Position numbers and translations under genes: made by a program. A stretch of DNA of 64,000 nt. Source: Ramlibacter sp. (GTDB lineage Bacteria; Pseudomonadota; Gammaproteobacteria; Burkholderiales; Burkholderiaceae_C). The DNA lies in assembly GCA_019635435.1 (NCBI GenBank), contig JAHBZM010000001.1, forward strand, positions 744,001 to 808,000. The letters run 5' to 3'. Numbering within the stretch: position 1 is the first letter of the stretch; each line of letters starts with the position of its first letter. The notes beneath the pieces were generated by a model, which was given only the letters and a program-made list of their open reading frames with translations, searched no databases and was not told where the DNA came from. Below are positions 26,260 to 34,012 of the stretch, piece by piece.

Positions 26260-27539
26260 CCGGCAAACGCAAAGTCCACCTCGGGCGCCATGCCGCTCAC
26301 GATGCGCGCGATCGACTTGCCCGAGCCGCAGGCATGGGTCCAGCCCAGTGTGCCGTGCCCGGTGTTGAGGAACAGGTTGGGCAGCTTGCTGCGCCCGATG
26401 ATGGGCACATTGCTGGGCGTGGCCGGGCGCAGGCCGGTCCAGAACTGGGCCTGCGTGGTGTCACCCGCCCCGGGAAAAATATCTTCCACGCGCCGCACGA
26501 TGGCCTCGCAGCGCACGCGGTTCAGGTCGCGGTCGTAGCCGTTGAGCTCGGCCGTGCCTGCAATGCGCAGCCGGTCGGTGCCCGCGGCCCCGGGGGCGTC
26601 CACGGCCGTCAGGCGCGAGAACACCAGCTTGTATTCGTCATCGGTCAGGCTCACCTGGTGGGCCATGGCCGGGTCCTTGACCGGCATGGTGACCGAATAG
26701 CCCTTGGCCGGGTAGATGGGCAGGCGCACTCCCAGCGGCGCGGCCAGCAGCGGGCTGACCGAGCCCATGGCTAGCACATAGGCATCCGCGCGCAGGCGCT
26801 GGAAGCGGCCCTCCGGGTCGGTGGCCTCCACATGCTCGATGCTGCCACCGGCTTCGCGCAGCGCGGTGATGGTGTGGCTCATCAGGAAGCGCACGCCGGC
26901 GGCCTCGCACAGCCGCACCAGCTCGCGCGCAAAGCGGTTGGCGTCGCCCGACTCGTCCTCGGCCGTGAAGGTGGCGCCGGCCAGCCGCGGCCGCATCGCG
27001 CGCAGCGCGGGTTCGATCTGCACGGCCTCGTCGGCCGAGATCACGCGGCGCTCGCAGCCCAGCTCGCGCATCTGCTCGGCCGGCTTGAGCGCGGCGTCAA
27101 ACTCCCTGGCCGAGGTGTAGAAGTGCAGGATGCCCTGGGTGCGCTGCGCATAGGCCAGGCCGGTGTCGCGGCGCAGCTGCTGCAGCATGTCGCGGCTGTA
27201 GGTGCCCAGCCGCACGATCTGCTGGATGTTGTGGCGCGTGCGCGCGGGCGTGCATTCGCGCAGGAACTGCAGGCCCCAGAGCCACTGGCGCAGGTCGGCC
27301 CGCACGCGGAACAGCAGGGGCGCATCTTCCTGGCCCAGCCACTGCAGCACCTTGAGCGGGGCGCCGGGGTTGGCCCAGGGCTCGGCGTGGCTGACCGAGA
27401 TCTGCCCGCCGTTGGCAAAGCTGGTTTCGGCGGCCGGCGTGGCCTGCCGGTCGACCACGGTGACCTCGTGGCCGAGTTGCTGGAGGTAATAGGCCGAGGT
27501 GACGCCGAGCAGGCCGGCGCCAAGAACAAGAACTCGCAT
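26256..27539 (-). CDS. dadA: D-amino-acid dehydrogenase small-subunit family (DadA), FAD-dependent
   Basis: The protein has 427 residues. The N-terminal dinucleotide fold VLVLGAGLLGVTSAYYL binds FAD. Further DadA features are SFANGGQISVSHAEPWANPG, IYPAKGYSVTMPV and the C-terminal FLNTGHGTLGWTHACGSGKS. The enzyme oxidatively deaminates D-amino acids, possibly glycine, passing electrons to the membrane quinone pool. The gene sits behind a tandem glycine riboswitch, so the physiological substrate may be glycine, or the enzyme may serve a pathway that responds to glycine. The start at 27539 matches the conserved MRVLVLGAG. Its stop codon lies in the right CTAG of the MITE-like element. Confidence 0.92.
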   Translation of the reverse strand: MRVLVLGAGLLGVTSAYYLQQLGHEVTVVDRQATPAAETSFANGGQISVSHAEPWANPGAPLKVLQWLGQEDAPLLFRVRADLRQWLWGLQFLRECTPARTRHNIQQIVRLGTYSRDMLQQLRRDTGLAYAQRTQGILHFYTSAREFDAALKPAEQMRELGCERRVISADEAVQIEPALRAMRPRLAGATFTAEDESGDANRFARELVRLCEAAGVRFLMSHTITALREAGGSIEHVEATDPEGRFQRLRADAYVLAMGSVSPLLAAPLGVRLPIYPAKGYSVTMPVKDPAMAHQVSLTDDEYKLVFSRLTAVDAPGAAGTDRLRIAGTAELNGYDRDLNRVRCEAIVRRVEDIFPGAGDTTQAQFWTGLRPATPSNVPIIGRSKLPNLFLNTGHGTLGWTHACGSGKSIARIVSGMAPEVDFAFAG

Positions 27540-27555
27540 GTTGAGAACCTTTTGG

Positions 27556-27603
27556 GGCTGTAGTCCAGACCGGGCGGGCATTGTCAGCTATCAAAAAGAT
27601 AGT
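27556..27603 (-). repeat. Dispersed 48-nt repeat, copy 5 (dadA leader)
   Basis: On the minus strand: ACTATCTTTTTGATAGC, a 20-base spacer with ATGCCCGCCCGG, then GGACTACAGCC. It fills most of the leader between glycine aptamer II and the dadA start. The palindromic CTATC/GATAG hairpin with its five-T loop is therefore in the region where the riboswitch expression platform is expected. Confidence 0.75.
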
Positions 27604-27631
27604 GAGCCAGGTGCCGTGACCGGTTTGCCGC

Positions 27632-27820
27632 TCCCCCTGTCCTTGGTACCTGAGAGATTCACACGCCCGGCTCCCCGGTGTGTTTGCTCCTTCGGTGAGC
27701 CCGGCGTGACCGGGCTGCTCTCCAGACGGCTTTTCAATGAGGGCAGTACGAAACCTGAGCGTGCATGGGAGTTTGCGCCTTCGGTGGGGCGGCTGGCGCC
27801 GCCCGCTCTCCTGCCTGGGC
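27632..27820 (-). ncRNA. Tandem glycine riboswitch
   Basis: Two aptamers are visible on the minus strand. Aptamer I (about 27820-27741) has GGCAGGAGAGC, then CACCGAAGGCGCAAACTC, and closes with CTCAGG and TACTGCC. A short linker (about 27740-27727) follows. Aptamer II (about 27726-27632) has TGGAGAGCAG, CACCGAAGGAGCAAAC and ATCTCTCAGGTACCAAGGAC. The CCGAAGG...GCAAA and CTCAGGTACCAAGGAC cores are the hallmark of this class. It controls dadA, 93 bases downstream. Tandem glycine riboswitches usually switch genes on when glycine is abundant, which fits a deaminating enzyme. Confidence 0.93.
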
Positions 27821-27830
27821 CCGATTCTAC

Positions 27831-28562
27831 CTACCGGCGCAGCGCCGCGAACGCCTCGAACTCCCAGCTGCGCATGGCCAGCAGCAGGGTGTAGCCCTCG
27901 CGGTCCTTCTCGGCCAGCTTCTGGTCGGCCTGGTGCTGCTGGGCAAAGTCCTGCGCCACGCGCTGCATGCGCTCCAGAAAACTCGGCGCCAGCGCGCGGC
28001 TGACCGAGCCATGTACCAGCAGCACGCCTTCGCCGGCGCCATCAAACCCGCCCGAGAAATAGTCGAGCAGGGCGTTCTCGCGGAAGTAATTCATCACCGC
28101 GCCATGCGGGCGCCAGCGGAAGGTCTTGGCCAGCTTGAGCCGGTAGCGGTTGAGCGGGCGCAGCTCGATGATGCCGATGCGATCGAGCTGGGCAAAGTAC
28201 TTGATGCACTCGGCCTCGCTCAGGCGGTAGGCGGTGGCGATCTGCTCCAGCGTCCACTGGCTGAGCACGCAGATGGCGCACAGCAGCAGCTTCTTGTCGG
28301 CCACCACGGCTTTTTCCTGCTCGGCCGTGAGCTCCTTGAGCAGCGGCTGGGCGTCGGCCACGCGGCGGGCCAGCTCGGCAAAGTCCAGCTTGAGGGCGCG
28401 GCAGATGGCGTCCACCCGCGCCAGCGACATGTCGCCCTTGGCCAGCATGCGCTTGACGCTGCTCTCGGCCATGCCCAGCGCCTGCGCCAGGTCGGCATAG
28501 GTCATCTGTGCGGCCTTGAGTTCCTTCTTGAGGGTGGTGACGAGGTCGGCCGTGGTGCTCAT
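27831..28562 (-). CDS. HTH (XRE/Cro-type) DNA-binding protein
   Basis: The protein has 243 residues. The N-terminal helix-turn-helix (about 5-65) is MTYADLAQALGMAESSVKRMLAKGDMSLARVD read in two overlapping parts, typical of the XRE superfamily. The rest (about 90-240) is predicted alpha/beta, with LEQIATAYRLSEAECIKYF looking like a second winged-helix region, and no enzyme motif. The start at 28562 is chosen because MSTTADLVTTLKKEL gives the normal spacing. It is divergent from the CREST-type hydrolase gene, and its stop is 10 bases before the riboswitch, so the riboswitch promoter must lie inside this gene. Confidence 0.8.
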   Translation of the reverse strand: MSTTADLVTTLKKELKAAQMTYADLAQALGMAESSVKRMLAKGDMSLARVDAICRALKLDFAELARRVADAQPLLKELTAEQEKAVVADKKLLLCAICVLSQWTLEQIATAYRLSEAECIKYFAQLDRIGIIELRPLNRYRLKLAKTFRWRPHGAVMNYFRENALLDYFSGGFDGAGEGVLLVHGSVSRALAPSFLERMQRVAQDFAQQHQADQKLAEKDREGYTLLLAMRSWEFEAFAALRR

Positions 28563-28677
28563 GGTGTGGAGTATTCCGTGGAGATACTTTTTGTCTTGAA
28601 AAGCTGAACTGTATTGGAATATGCGCGCTCCACCAAACGCCCTCACGACACTGCGGGGACTCAACCGGAGGACCCTC

Positions 28678-29478
28678 ATGCCGACCCGACCCCAACCCGC
28701 TGAATGGACCCTGCTCGCCGCCTGCGGCGCCCTGTTTCTGCTGGCCTGCCTCGGCCCGGCGCTGGCCCAGCCCGCCGGCTACCACCACTTTGCCGACCAG
28801 CGTGCGCTGTGGGGCATCCCGCATGCGCTGGATGTGCTGAGCAACCTGCCCTTTGCCCTGCTGGGTCTGGCCGGCCTGGGTGCGCTGCTGACGCGGCCGC
28901 GCATCCGCCGTACCGAGCTGGCCTGCGCGGCGCTGTTCTTTGCCGGCCTGACGGTCACAGCCGTGGGCTCTGCGGTTTACCACTGGCAGCCCGACGACGC
29001 GGGCCTGGTGCTGGACCGGCTGGGCATGGTGCTGCCGTTTGCGGGCTTGCTGGGGCTGGCCGTGGCCGGCCGGGTCTCGGGGCGCGCCGGCGCGCTGATG
29101 GCGCTGGCCGTGCTGGGGTTCGGGCCGCTGAGTGTGTGGGCCTGGGCCGCTTCGGGCAATGTGCTGCCCTGGGCCGCGGTGCAGTTCGGCGGCATGGGCC
29201 TGATGCTGTGGCTGGCCACGCGGCGGCCGTTGCCGGGCGCGCTGGTGGTGTGCTGGGGCGTGGTGATCGCGCTGTATGCGCTGGCCAAGCTGCTGGAGCT
29301 GGCCGACCCCGCCGTGCTGGAGCTCAGCGGCGGCTGGGTGGCGGGCCATAGCCTCAAGCACCTCGTGGCCAGCCTGGCGGCGCTGCCCGTGATCGGCGCC
29401 TTGGGGCGCGTCACCAAGTCAAGGCAGAATCCCGCTGGCAGGCACGGCACGGGCGGGAAGCAGGTGGAGCTGGCCTGA
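28678..29478 (+). CDS. CREST-superfamily (alkaline-ceramidase-like) membrane hydrolase
   Basis: The protein has 266 residues and about seven membrane helices. The catalytic/metal pattern of the CREST superfamily (alkaline ceramidase, PAQR, Per1) is complete: S98 and H102 in GSAVYH, D113 in LVLDRLGM, H224 and H228 in GHSLKHL. These enzymes are zinc-dependent amide or ester hydrolases in membranes, so an amide- or ester-lipid substrate is likely. The GGAGGA ribosome site fixes the ATG at 28678. The neighbouring LplT-PlsC fusion also concerns membrane lipids. A short distance of 35 bases separates the two, so they may be one operon. Confidence 0.8.
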   Translation: MPTRPQPAEWTLLAACGALFLLACLGPALAQPAGYHHFADQRALWGIPHALDVLSNLPFALLGLAGLGALLTRPRIRRTELACAALFFAGLTVTAVGSAVYHWQPDDAGLVLDRLGMVLPFAGLLGLAVAGRVSGRAGALMALAVLGFGPLSVWAWAASGNVLPWAAVQFGGMGLMLWLATRRPLPGALVVCWGVVIALYALAKLLELADPAVLELSGGWVAGHSLKHLVASLAALPVIGALGRVTKSRQNPAGRHGTGGKQVELA

Positions 29479-29513
29479 CCTGCATCACACAACAAATCAA
29501 AGAGGAACAACCC

Positions 29514-31454
29514 ATGACGGACATGACCGCCCAGGCGCACGGCGACGAGCACCCCAACCAGTTCGCCCTGCTCAGGCAACGCCGCTTTGCGCCGTTTTTC
29601 TGGACGCAGTTCTCGGGCGCGGCCAACGACAACCTGTTCAAGTTCGCGTTCACGGTGATGGTGACCTACCAGCTGCAGATCAGCTGGCTGCCGCCGGCCA
29701 TGGCGGGACTGGTGATCGGCGCGCTGTTCATCCTGCCCTTTTTGCTGTTCAGCGCCACCAGCGGCCAGCTGGCTGACAAGTACGACAAGCGCATGCTCAT
29801 CGTGTTTGTGAAGCGGCTGGAGATCGTGATCATGGCGCTGGCGGCGTTTGGCTTCTTCAGCGCCAGCGTGCCCCTGCTGCTGGGCTGCACCTTCCTGATG
29901 GGCGTGCACTCCACGCTGTTTGGCCCGGTCAAGTTTGCCTACCTGCCGCACCACCTGGGCGAGCGCGAGCTCACCGGCGGCAACGGCATGGTCGAGATGG
30001 GCACCTTCGTGGCCATCCTGCTGGGCAACGTCGCGGGCGGGCTGATCATTGCCGTGCCCGAGATCGGCGCGCACCACGTGGGCTTTGCCTGCGTGGGGCT
30101 GGCCGTGCTGGGGCGCGTGGTGTCGCACTACATTCCGGCGTCACCGGCGACCGACCCGGGCCTGAAGATCAACTGGAACCCGTTCACCGAAACCTGGCGC
30201 AACCTCAAGCTCGCGCACCAGAACATCGTGGTGTTCCGCTCGCTGCTGGGCATCAGCTGGATGTGGTTTTTTGGCGCCGTGTTTCTGAGCCAGTTCCCCA
30301 GCTTTGCCAAAGAGGTGTTGCACGGCAACGAGCAGGTGGCCTCGCTGCTGCTGGTGGTGTTCTCGATCGGCATTGGCACGGGCTCGCTGCTGTGCGAGGT
30401 GCTGAGCCGCCGCCATGTGGAAATCGGCCTGGTGCCGCTGGGTGCCATCGGCATGAGCGTGTTTGCGATCGACCTGTACTTTGCCTCGCGCGGGCTGGCC
30501 GCGCCGCAGGCCATCTTCACGCTGAGCCAGTTCGTGGCCGTGCCCGGGCACTGGCGCGTGATGGCCGACCTGGCCCTGCTGAGCCTGTTTGCGGGCCTGT
30601 ACAGCGTGCCCATGTACGCCTTGATCCAGCTGCGCGCCCAGCCCACGCACCGCGCGCGCATCATCGCGGCCAACAACATCCTCAACGCGCTGTTCATGAT
30701 TGGCAGCAGCCTGATCGCCGGGGCGCTGCTGGGCGCGGGCCTGAGCATTCCGCAGATCTTTTTGCTGGTGGGCCTGGCCAATGCCGTGGTGGCCTTCTAT
30801 ATCTTCATGCTGGTGCCCGAGTACCTGCTGCGCTTTGTGGCCTGGGTCGCGTCGCGCTTTGTCTACCGCTTCAAGGTGCGGGGCGATGAGCACATCCCGC
30901 TCGAGGGCGCGGCCATCCTGGCCTGCAACCATGTGAGCTTTGTCGACGCCGTGCTGCTCATGGCCGCCAGCCCCCGGCCCATCTACTTTGTGATGGACCA
31001 CCGCATCTTCAAGCTGCCGGTGCTGGGCTGGCTGTTCAGGCTGGCCAAGGCCATCCCCGTGGCATCGCAAAAGGAAGACCCGGCGGTGTACCAGGCCGCC
31101 TTTGACCGCGCGGCCCAGGTGCTGCGCGACGGCGACCTGCTGGCCATCTTCCCCGAAGGCGGCATCACCAGGGACGGGCAGTTGCAGCCCTTCAAGGCCG
31201 GCCTGCTGAAGATCCTGGAGCGCGCCCAGGCCGACGGCGTGAGCGCACCCGTCGTCCCCATGGCGCTGACCAACCTGTGGGGCAGCTACTTCAGCCGCGT
31301 GGAACAGGGCAATGCCATGGTGCGGCCGTTTCGCCGCGGCGTGTTCAGCCGCGTGGGGCTGAATGTGGGGGAGGCGGTGGCGGCTGAAAAGGTGGAGATG
31401 GAGGGGCTGCGGGGGCGGGTGGCGAGTCTAGCCACTGCCAGTCATGTTCAATGA
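29514..31454 (+). CDS. LplT-like MFS transporter fused to PlsC-like acyltransferase
   Basis: The protein has 646 residues. Residues about 20-420 form a 12-helix MFS domain like LplT, which flips lysophospholipids across the inner membrane. Residues about 440-620 are a PlsC-type acyltransferase with NHVSFVDAVLL (NHX4D motif) and IFPEGGITRDG. The protein would re-acylate imported lysophospholipids. Usual Aas-linked fusions also carry an acyl-CoA/ACP synthetase domain, absent here. The C-terminal residues after about 635 (LATASHVQ) lie where base composition changes to the lower-GC neighbour, so the end may have been replaced at an insertion boundary. Confidence 0.9.
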   Translation: MTDMTAQAHGDEHPNQFALLRQRRFAPFFWTQFSGAANDNLFKFAFTVMVTYQLQISWLPPAMAGLVIGALFILPFLLFSATSGQLADKYDKRMLIVFVKRLEIVIMALAAFGFFSASVPLLLGCTFLMGVHSTLFGPVKFAYLPHHLGERELTGGNGMVEMGTFVAILLGNVAGGLIIAVPEIGAHHVGFACVGLAVLGRVVSHYIPASPATDPGLKINWNPFTETWRNLKLAHQNIVVFRSLLGISWMWFFGAVFLSQFPSFAKEVLHGNEQVASLLLVVFSIGIGTGSLLCEVLSRRHVEIGLVPLGAIGMSVFAIDLYFASRGLAAPQAIFTLSQFVAVPGHWRVMADLALLSLFAGLYSVPMYALIQLRAQPTHRARIIAANNILNALFMIGSSLIAGALLGAGLSIPQIFLLVGLANAVVAFYIFMLVPEYLLRFVAWVASRFVYRFKVRGDEHIPLEGAAILACNHVSFVDAVLLMAASPRPIYFVMDHRIFKLPVLGWLFRLAKAIPVASQKEDPAVYQAAFDRAAQVLRDGDLLAIFPEGGITRDGQLQPFKAGLLKILERAQADGVSAPVVPMALTNLWGSYFSRVEQGNAMVRPFRRGVFSRVGLNVGEAVAAEKVEMEGLRGRVASLATASHVQ

Positions 31455-31541
31455 GATCGATATAGGTTAGACGGACCCATTGCCTCGAGGAATCTTAGTA
31501 GAAAGAATCCCTGAGCTGAACTCTTGAAACGCGGAGGTCGA

Positions 31542-32852
31542 ATGCCTGACTCTCAAATCCCCGCACCGGAGATCCAATTGCCAAATGCGACGCTTGATGC
31601 AAGATTGGAAGAGATTCTTGATGAGTTGAATGATCAGGTGGTTTGCCTGTCGCTGGCTGACGTCATTCTTGTGCCAAGACCTGATTTCTTTCCTTTTGCC
31701 GGTCGTATTCCGCTGCTGATCAAGGGGTTGGATGAGTTGCTGGTTTCCGACGCGCGATTCGGTGATCGTGGCCGACTCATGGTGTGCTCGGACAATGGTT
31801 CCATGTCCTTTTACCCGGCAAGTGTCAGGAACGTAGTTCTGAATCAGCTCGCCAGAAGCAGAAGTGTCCAGAGCACCACGGAGTGGTTGTCTAAAGTTCT
31901 GAAAACTGAGCGCGCTACGGGATGCACCGTTTCTATTCTTTACGGCGTTTCCGTCGAAGATGAATTTGAGGTGGCCCCTGGGGTGCGCTTGGCTCCTTTG
32001 GAGAAAGTCCCGAATAGCCGTCAACTTGAGCGGTTTCTGCATTCGGCTCTCATGGACCACAAGTCTTTCGAGAGTTGGAACCCTCCGAAGGCGGCACTTC
32101 TTACAAACAGGACAATTGACCCCTTCATCTGGACCCTCGGTGTTGATGGGAATCCGATAGGTCCCGGGCCAGCCAATAACAGGAAAGACTACTTGCGGGT
32201 TGACCAACTGCACGAGGACGTCGCGCGAGTGCTCACGATCCTTGGGCCTAGCCTTCCGCTTATCGTGGAGTCTTGGTTTGTATTTGATGATCCCGATTTG
32301 CAAGTCGCCTCATCTAATGATTGGAGTCGCTCTTGGAAAGCTCTCGAGATTGCCCCATTGACATACATTGGGGAAAAGGTGCTTATCTCTTCTGAAGCAG
32401 CACCCATCTGCGCTGCGTACCTTGATCTGGAGTTGGATGTTCAATTGCGTGTGAATGTCGGTCTAAACCGTCTGAGGCAGGCACAGTCTCGTCGATCCGC
32501 AGGAGATAAGGCGGTCGAGGTCTTCATAGCGCTAGAGGCGTTACTTGGGGATGGTGAGAACAACGAACTCAGTCACAAGATAAGCGTTCGTGCCGCGCGG
32601 CTGCTTGGTGGAACAGCGAGTCAACGGCTTGCAACGTTTAGTTTGCTCAAGAAATTCTATGGGGTGCGAAGCAAAATGGTGCACTCCGGAAGAATTGAGG
32701 AGAAGCAGCAACGAATAAATTCGGACACCACGTTGACTGTTGAAGATCTTGCCACTCGTTGTATTGGCATAGCAGCACAGGTCGTCAGAGCTATCGTTGT
32801 TCTAGGACACGTGCCAGACTGGAAGAAGTTTGACCTTACTGATCACCCATAA
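31542..32852 (+). CDS. ApeA-like HEPN protein, possible antiphage ribonuclease
   Basis: The protein has 436 residues with no signal peptide. The C-terminal region (about 300-425) fits the Apea-like HEPN domain: GLNRLRQAQSRRSAGDKAVE, FIALEALLGDGE and ISVRAARLLGG, then the HEPN ribonuclease motif R-x4-H as R376-SKMV-H381. The N-terminal 300 residues are not recognised. Apea-family proteins include a single-gene antiphage system, so RNA cleavage in response to infection is a reasonable guess, not shown. The GGAGG at 31533-31537 fixes the ATG. The gene is clearly lower in G+C than its neighbours, with poorer codon bias, indicating horizontal transfer. No partner gene is evident. Confidence 0.78.
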   Translation: MPDSQIPAPEIQLPNATLDARLEEILDELNDQVVCLSLADVILVPRPDFFPFAGRIPLLIKGLDELLVSDARFGDRGRLMVCSDNGSMSFYPASVRNVVLNQLARSRSVQSTTEWLSKVLKTERATGCTVSILYGVSVEDEFEVAPGVRLAPLEKVPNSRQLERFLHSALMDHKSFESWNPPKAALLTNRTIDPFIWTLGVDGNPIGPGPANNRKDYLRVDQLHEDVARVLTILGPSLPLIVESWFVFDDPDLQVASSNDWSRSWKALEIAPLTYIGEKVLISSEAAPICAAYLDLELDVQLRVNVGLNRLRQAQSRRSAGDKAVEVFIALEALLGDGENNELSHKISVRAARLLGGTASQRLATFSLLKKFYGVRSKMVHSGRIEEKQQRINSDTTLTVEDLATRCIGIAAQVVRAIVVLGHVPDWKKFDLTDHP

Positions 32853-33061
32853 CGCCCCACGGGCGCGCTTCCTAGTAATGACCGGCTTCGTTGAAATGTA
32901 GGTGCCGATAAAAAGCGCGAAGGCGAAGGTGGAAGGGGCTTGGAGTATCGCCAGATGAGACTCTGGGTGGTGAATTCTGGATCATAGGTAGTGAGAAGCC
33001 CTTTTTTCAGGTCCACTCACTCACACTCCGCCGCATGTTCAACCACCTCCAAGAGGACAAC
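32853..33061. other. Intergenic after the HEPN gene
   Basis: About 209 bases of lower-GC sequence continue the composition of the HEPN gene. A small inverted repeat CGCCCCACGGGCG lies right after the stop without a T-run. No integrase, att-like direct repeat or coding frame was found. AAGAGGA near 33052 serves the next gene. Confidence 0.35.
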
Positions 33062-33529
33062 ATGCAAACCCTGATTCAACGCGACTCCAAGGCCTGGCAA
33101 CTGCAGGTGTGGGTGTCTTTTGCCATCGCCGCCTTCCTGTGCGGCGTGGGGCTGGCCTGGCTGCCCGGCAAGGACCTGGATCGCGCCTTCATGGTGATGG
33201 GTTACTTCTTCTGCCTTTCTGCCGCGTTTGTGCTGGCCAAGTTTGTGCGCGACAACGAAAAGGCGCGCGCAGAGCGCAGCATGGCCGACACGCCGATGTT
33301 CAAGTTTGTGGTGTGGGGTGGCTTCTTCCTGGCCATGGGGCTGACGGGTTGGGGCCTGCTGCGCATGGAGGTCAATGAGACCTACAAGGCCTTCCTCGGC
33401 GTGAGCTGGCTCTACCTGATCACCTGCACCTTCACGCTGGCCAAGACCCTGCGCGACCGGCATGAGGCCGACCTGAACGAAGCCCGTCTGCAGTCCCGTG
33501 CCAGCCGCGCCGTTGCCGACGCGGAATGA
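33062..33529 (+). CDS. YiaA/YiaB-like inner-membrane protein
   Basis: The protein has 155 residues and four membrane helices arranged as two pairs, each pair matching the yiaA/B two-helix domain (VWVSFAIAAFLCGVGLAWLP and FKFVVWGGFFLAMGLTGWG). Family function is unknown. AGAGGA just before 33062 supports this ATG over an earlier in-frame start. The C-terminal 40 residues are hydrophilic and charged. It begins the set of secreted and membrane unknowns that runs to 37.3 kb. Confidence 0.8.
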   Translation: MQTLIQRDSKAWQLQVWVSFAIAAFLCGVGLAWLPGKDLDRAFMVMGYFFCLSAAFVLAKFVRDNEKARAERSMADTPMFKFVVWGGFFLAMGLTGWGLLRMEVNETYKAFLGVSWLYLITCTFTLAKTLRDRHEADLNEARLQSRASRAVADAE

Positions 33530-33555
33530 CCGACGCACTCATCAAGGAGAGCATG

Positions 33556-34002
33556 ATGAAAAATCAGATCGCAGTGCTGGCGCTGGTTGCCAGCATGGTG
33601 TGGGGTGGCCCGGCGCGGGCGCAGAGCGAGGCGTCGGTGGCGCTGTCGATGTTGCCTGTGGCCTCGGTGGTGGGCGGGGCCTCGGTCGCGGCGGCGGGCG
33701 TGGGCGCGGTCAGCGCGGCGCCCGTGGTGCTGAGCGCGGCGGGCGCGGTGTTCACCGTCAAGGCGGTGGAGTTGTCGGCCCGCGGCACGGTCTATGTGCT
33801 TGAGCGCGCGTCCGATGGCGCCCGGGTGAGTGTGGAGGTGCTGGGGCGTGGAGTTGCTGCGGCTTCGCTGGCCGTGGGCACGGGCGTTGCGGTGAGTGTG
33901 ATCGGCGCGGGCCTGGTGCTCAGTGCCGCTGGCGAGGCCATTGCCTTCATCCCCAATGCCCTGGGCCGCGCGCTGCTGCACAACGAGCGGCTGACCGACT
34001 GA
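33556..34002 (+). CDS. Small secreted Ala/Val/Gly-rich protein, unknown
   Basis: The protein has 148 residues with a signal peptide ending ARAQ. The mature part is unusually rich in Ala, Val and Gly with two hydrophobic stretches (SVVGGASVAAAGVGAVSAAP and AASLAVGTGVAVSVIGAG), and so may associate with a membrane. No cysteine or catalytic motif is present. AAGGAG at 33544-33549 fits the ATG at 33556 better than 33553. It is followed at 10 bases by the DUF2145 gene, suggesting co-transcription. I do not recognise a family. Confidence 0.65.
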   Translation: MKNQIAVLALVASMVWGGPARAQSEASVALSMLPVASVVGGASVAAAGVGAVSAAPVVLSAAGAVFTVKAVELSARGTVYVLERASDGARVSVEVLGRGVAAASLAVGTGVAVSVIGAGLVLSAAGEAIAFIPNALGRALLHNERLTD

Positions 34003-34012
34003 GGGGCTGGCG

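Noticed and set aside
31455..33061. A genomic island with att sites around the HEPN gene
   Set aside because: No integrase, tRNA end or flanking direct repeat could be found; only composition supports transfer.
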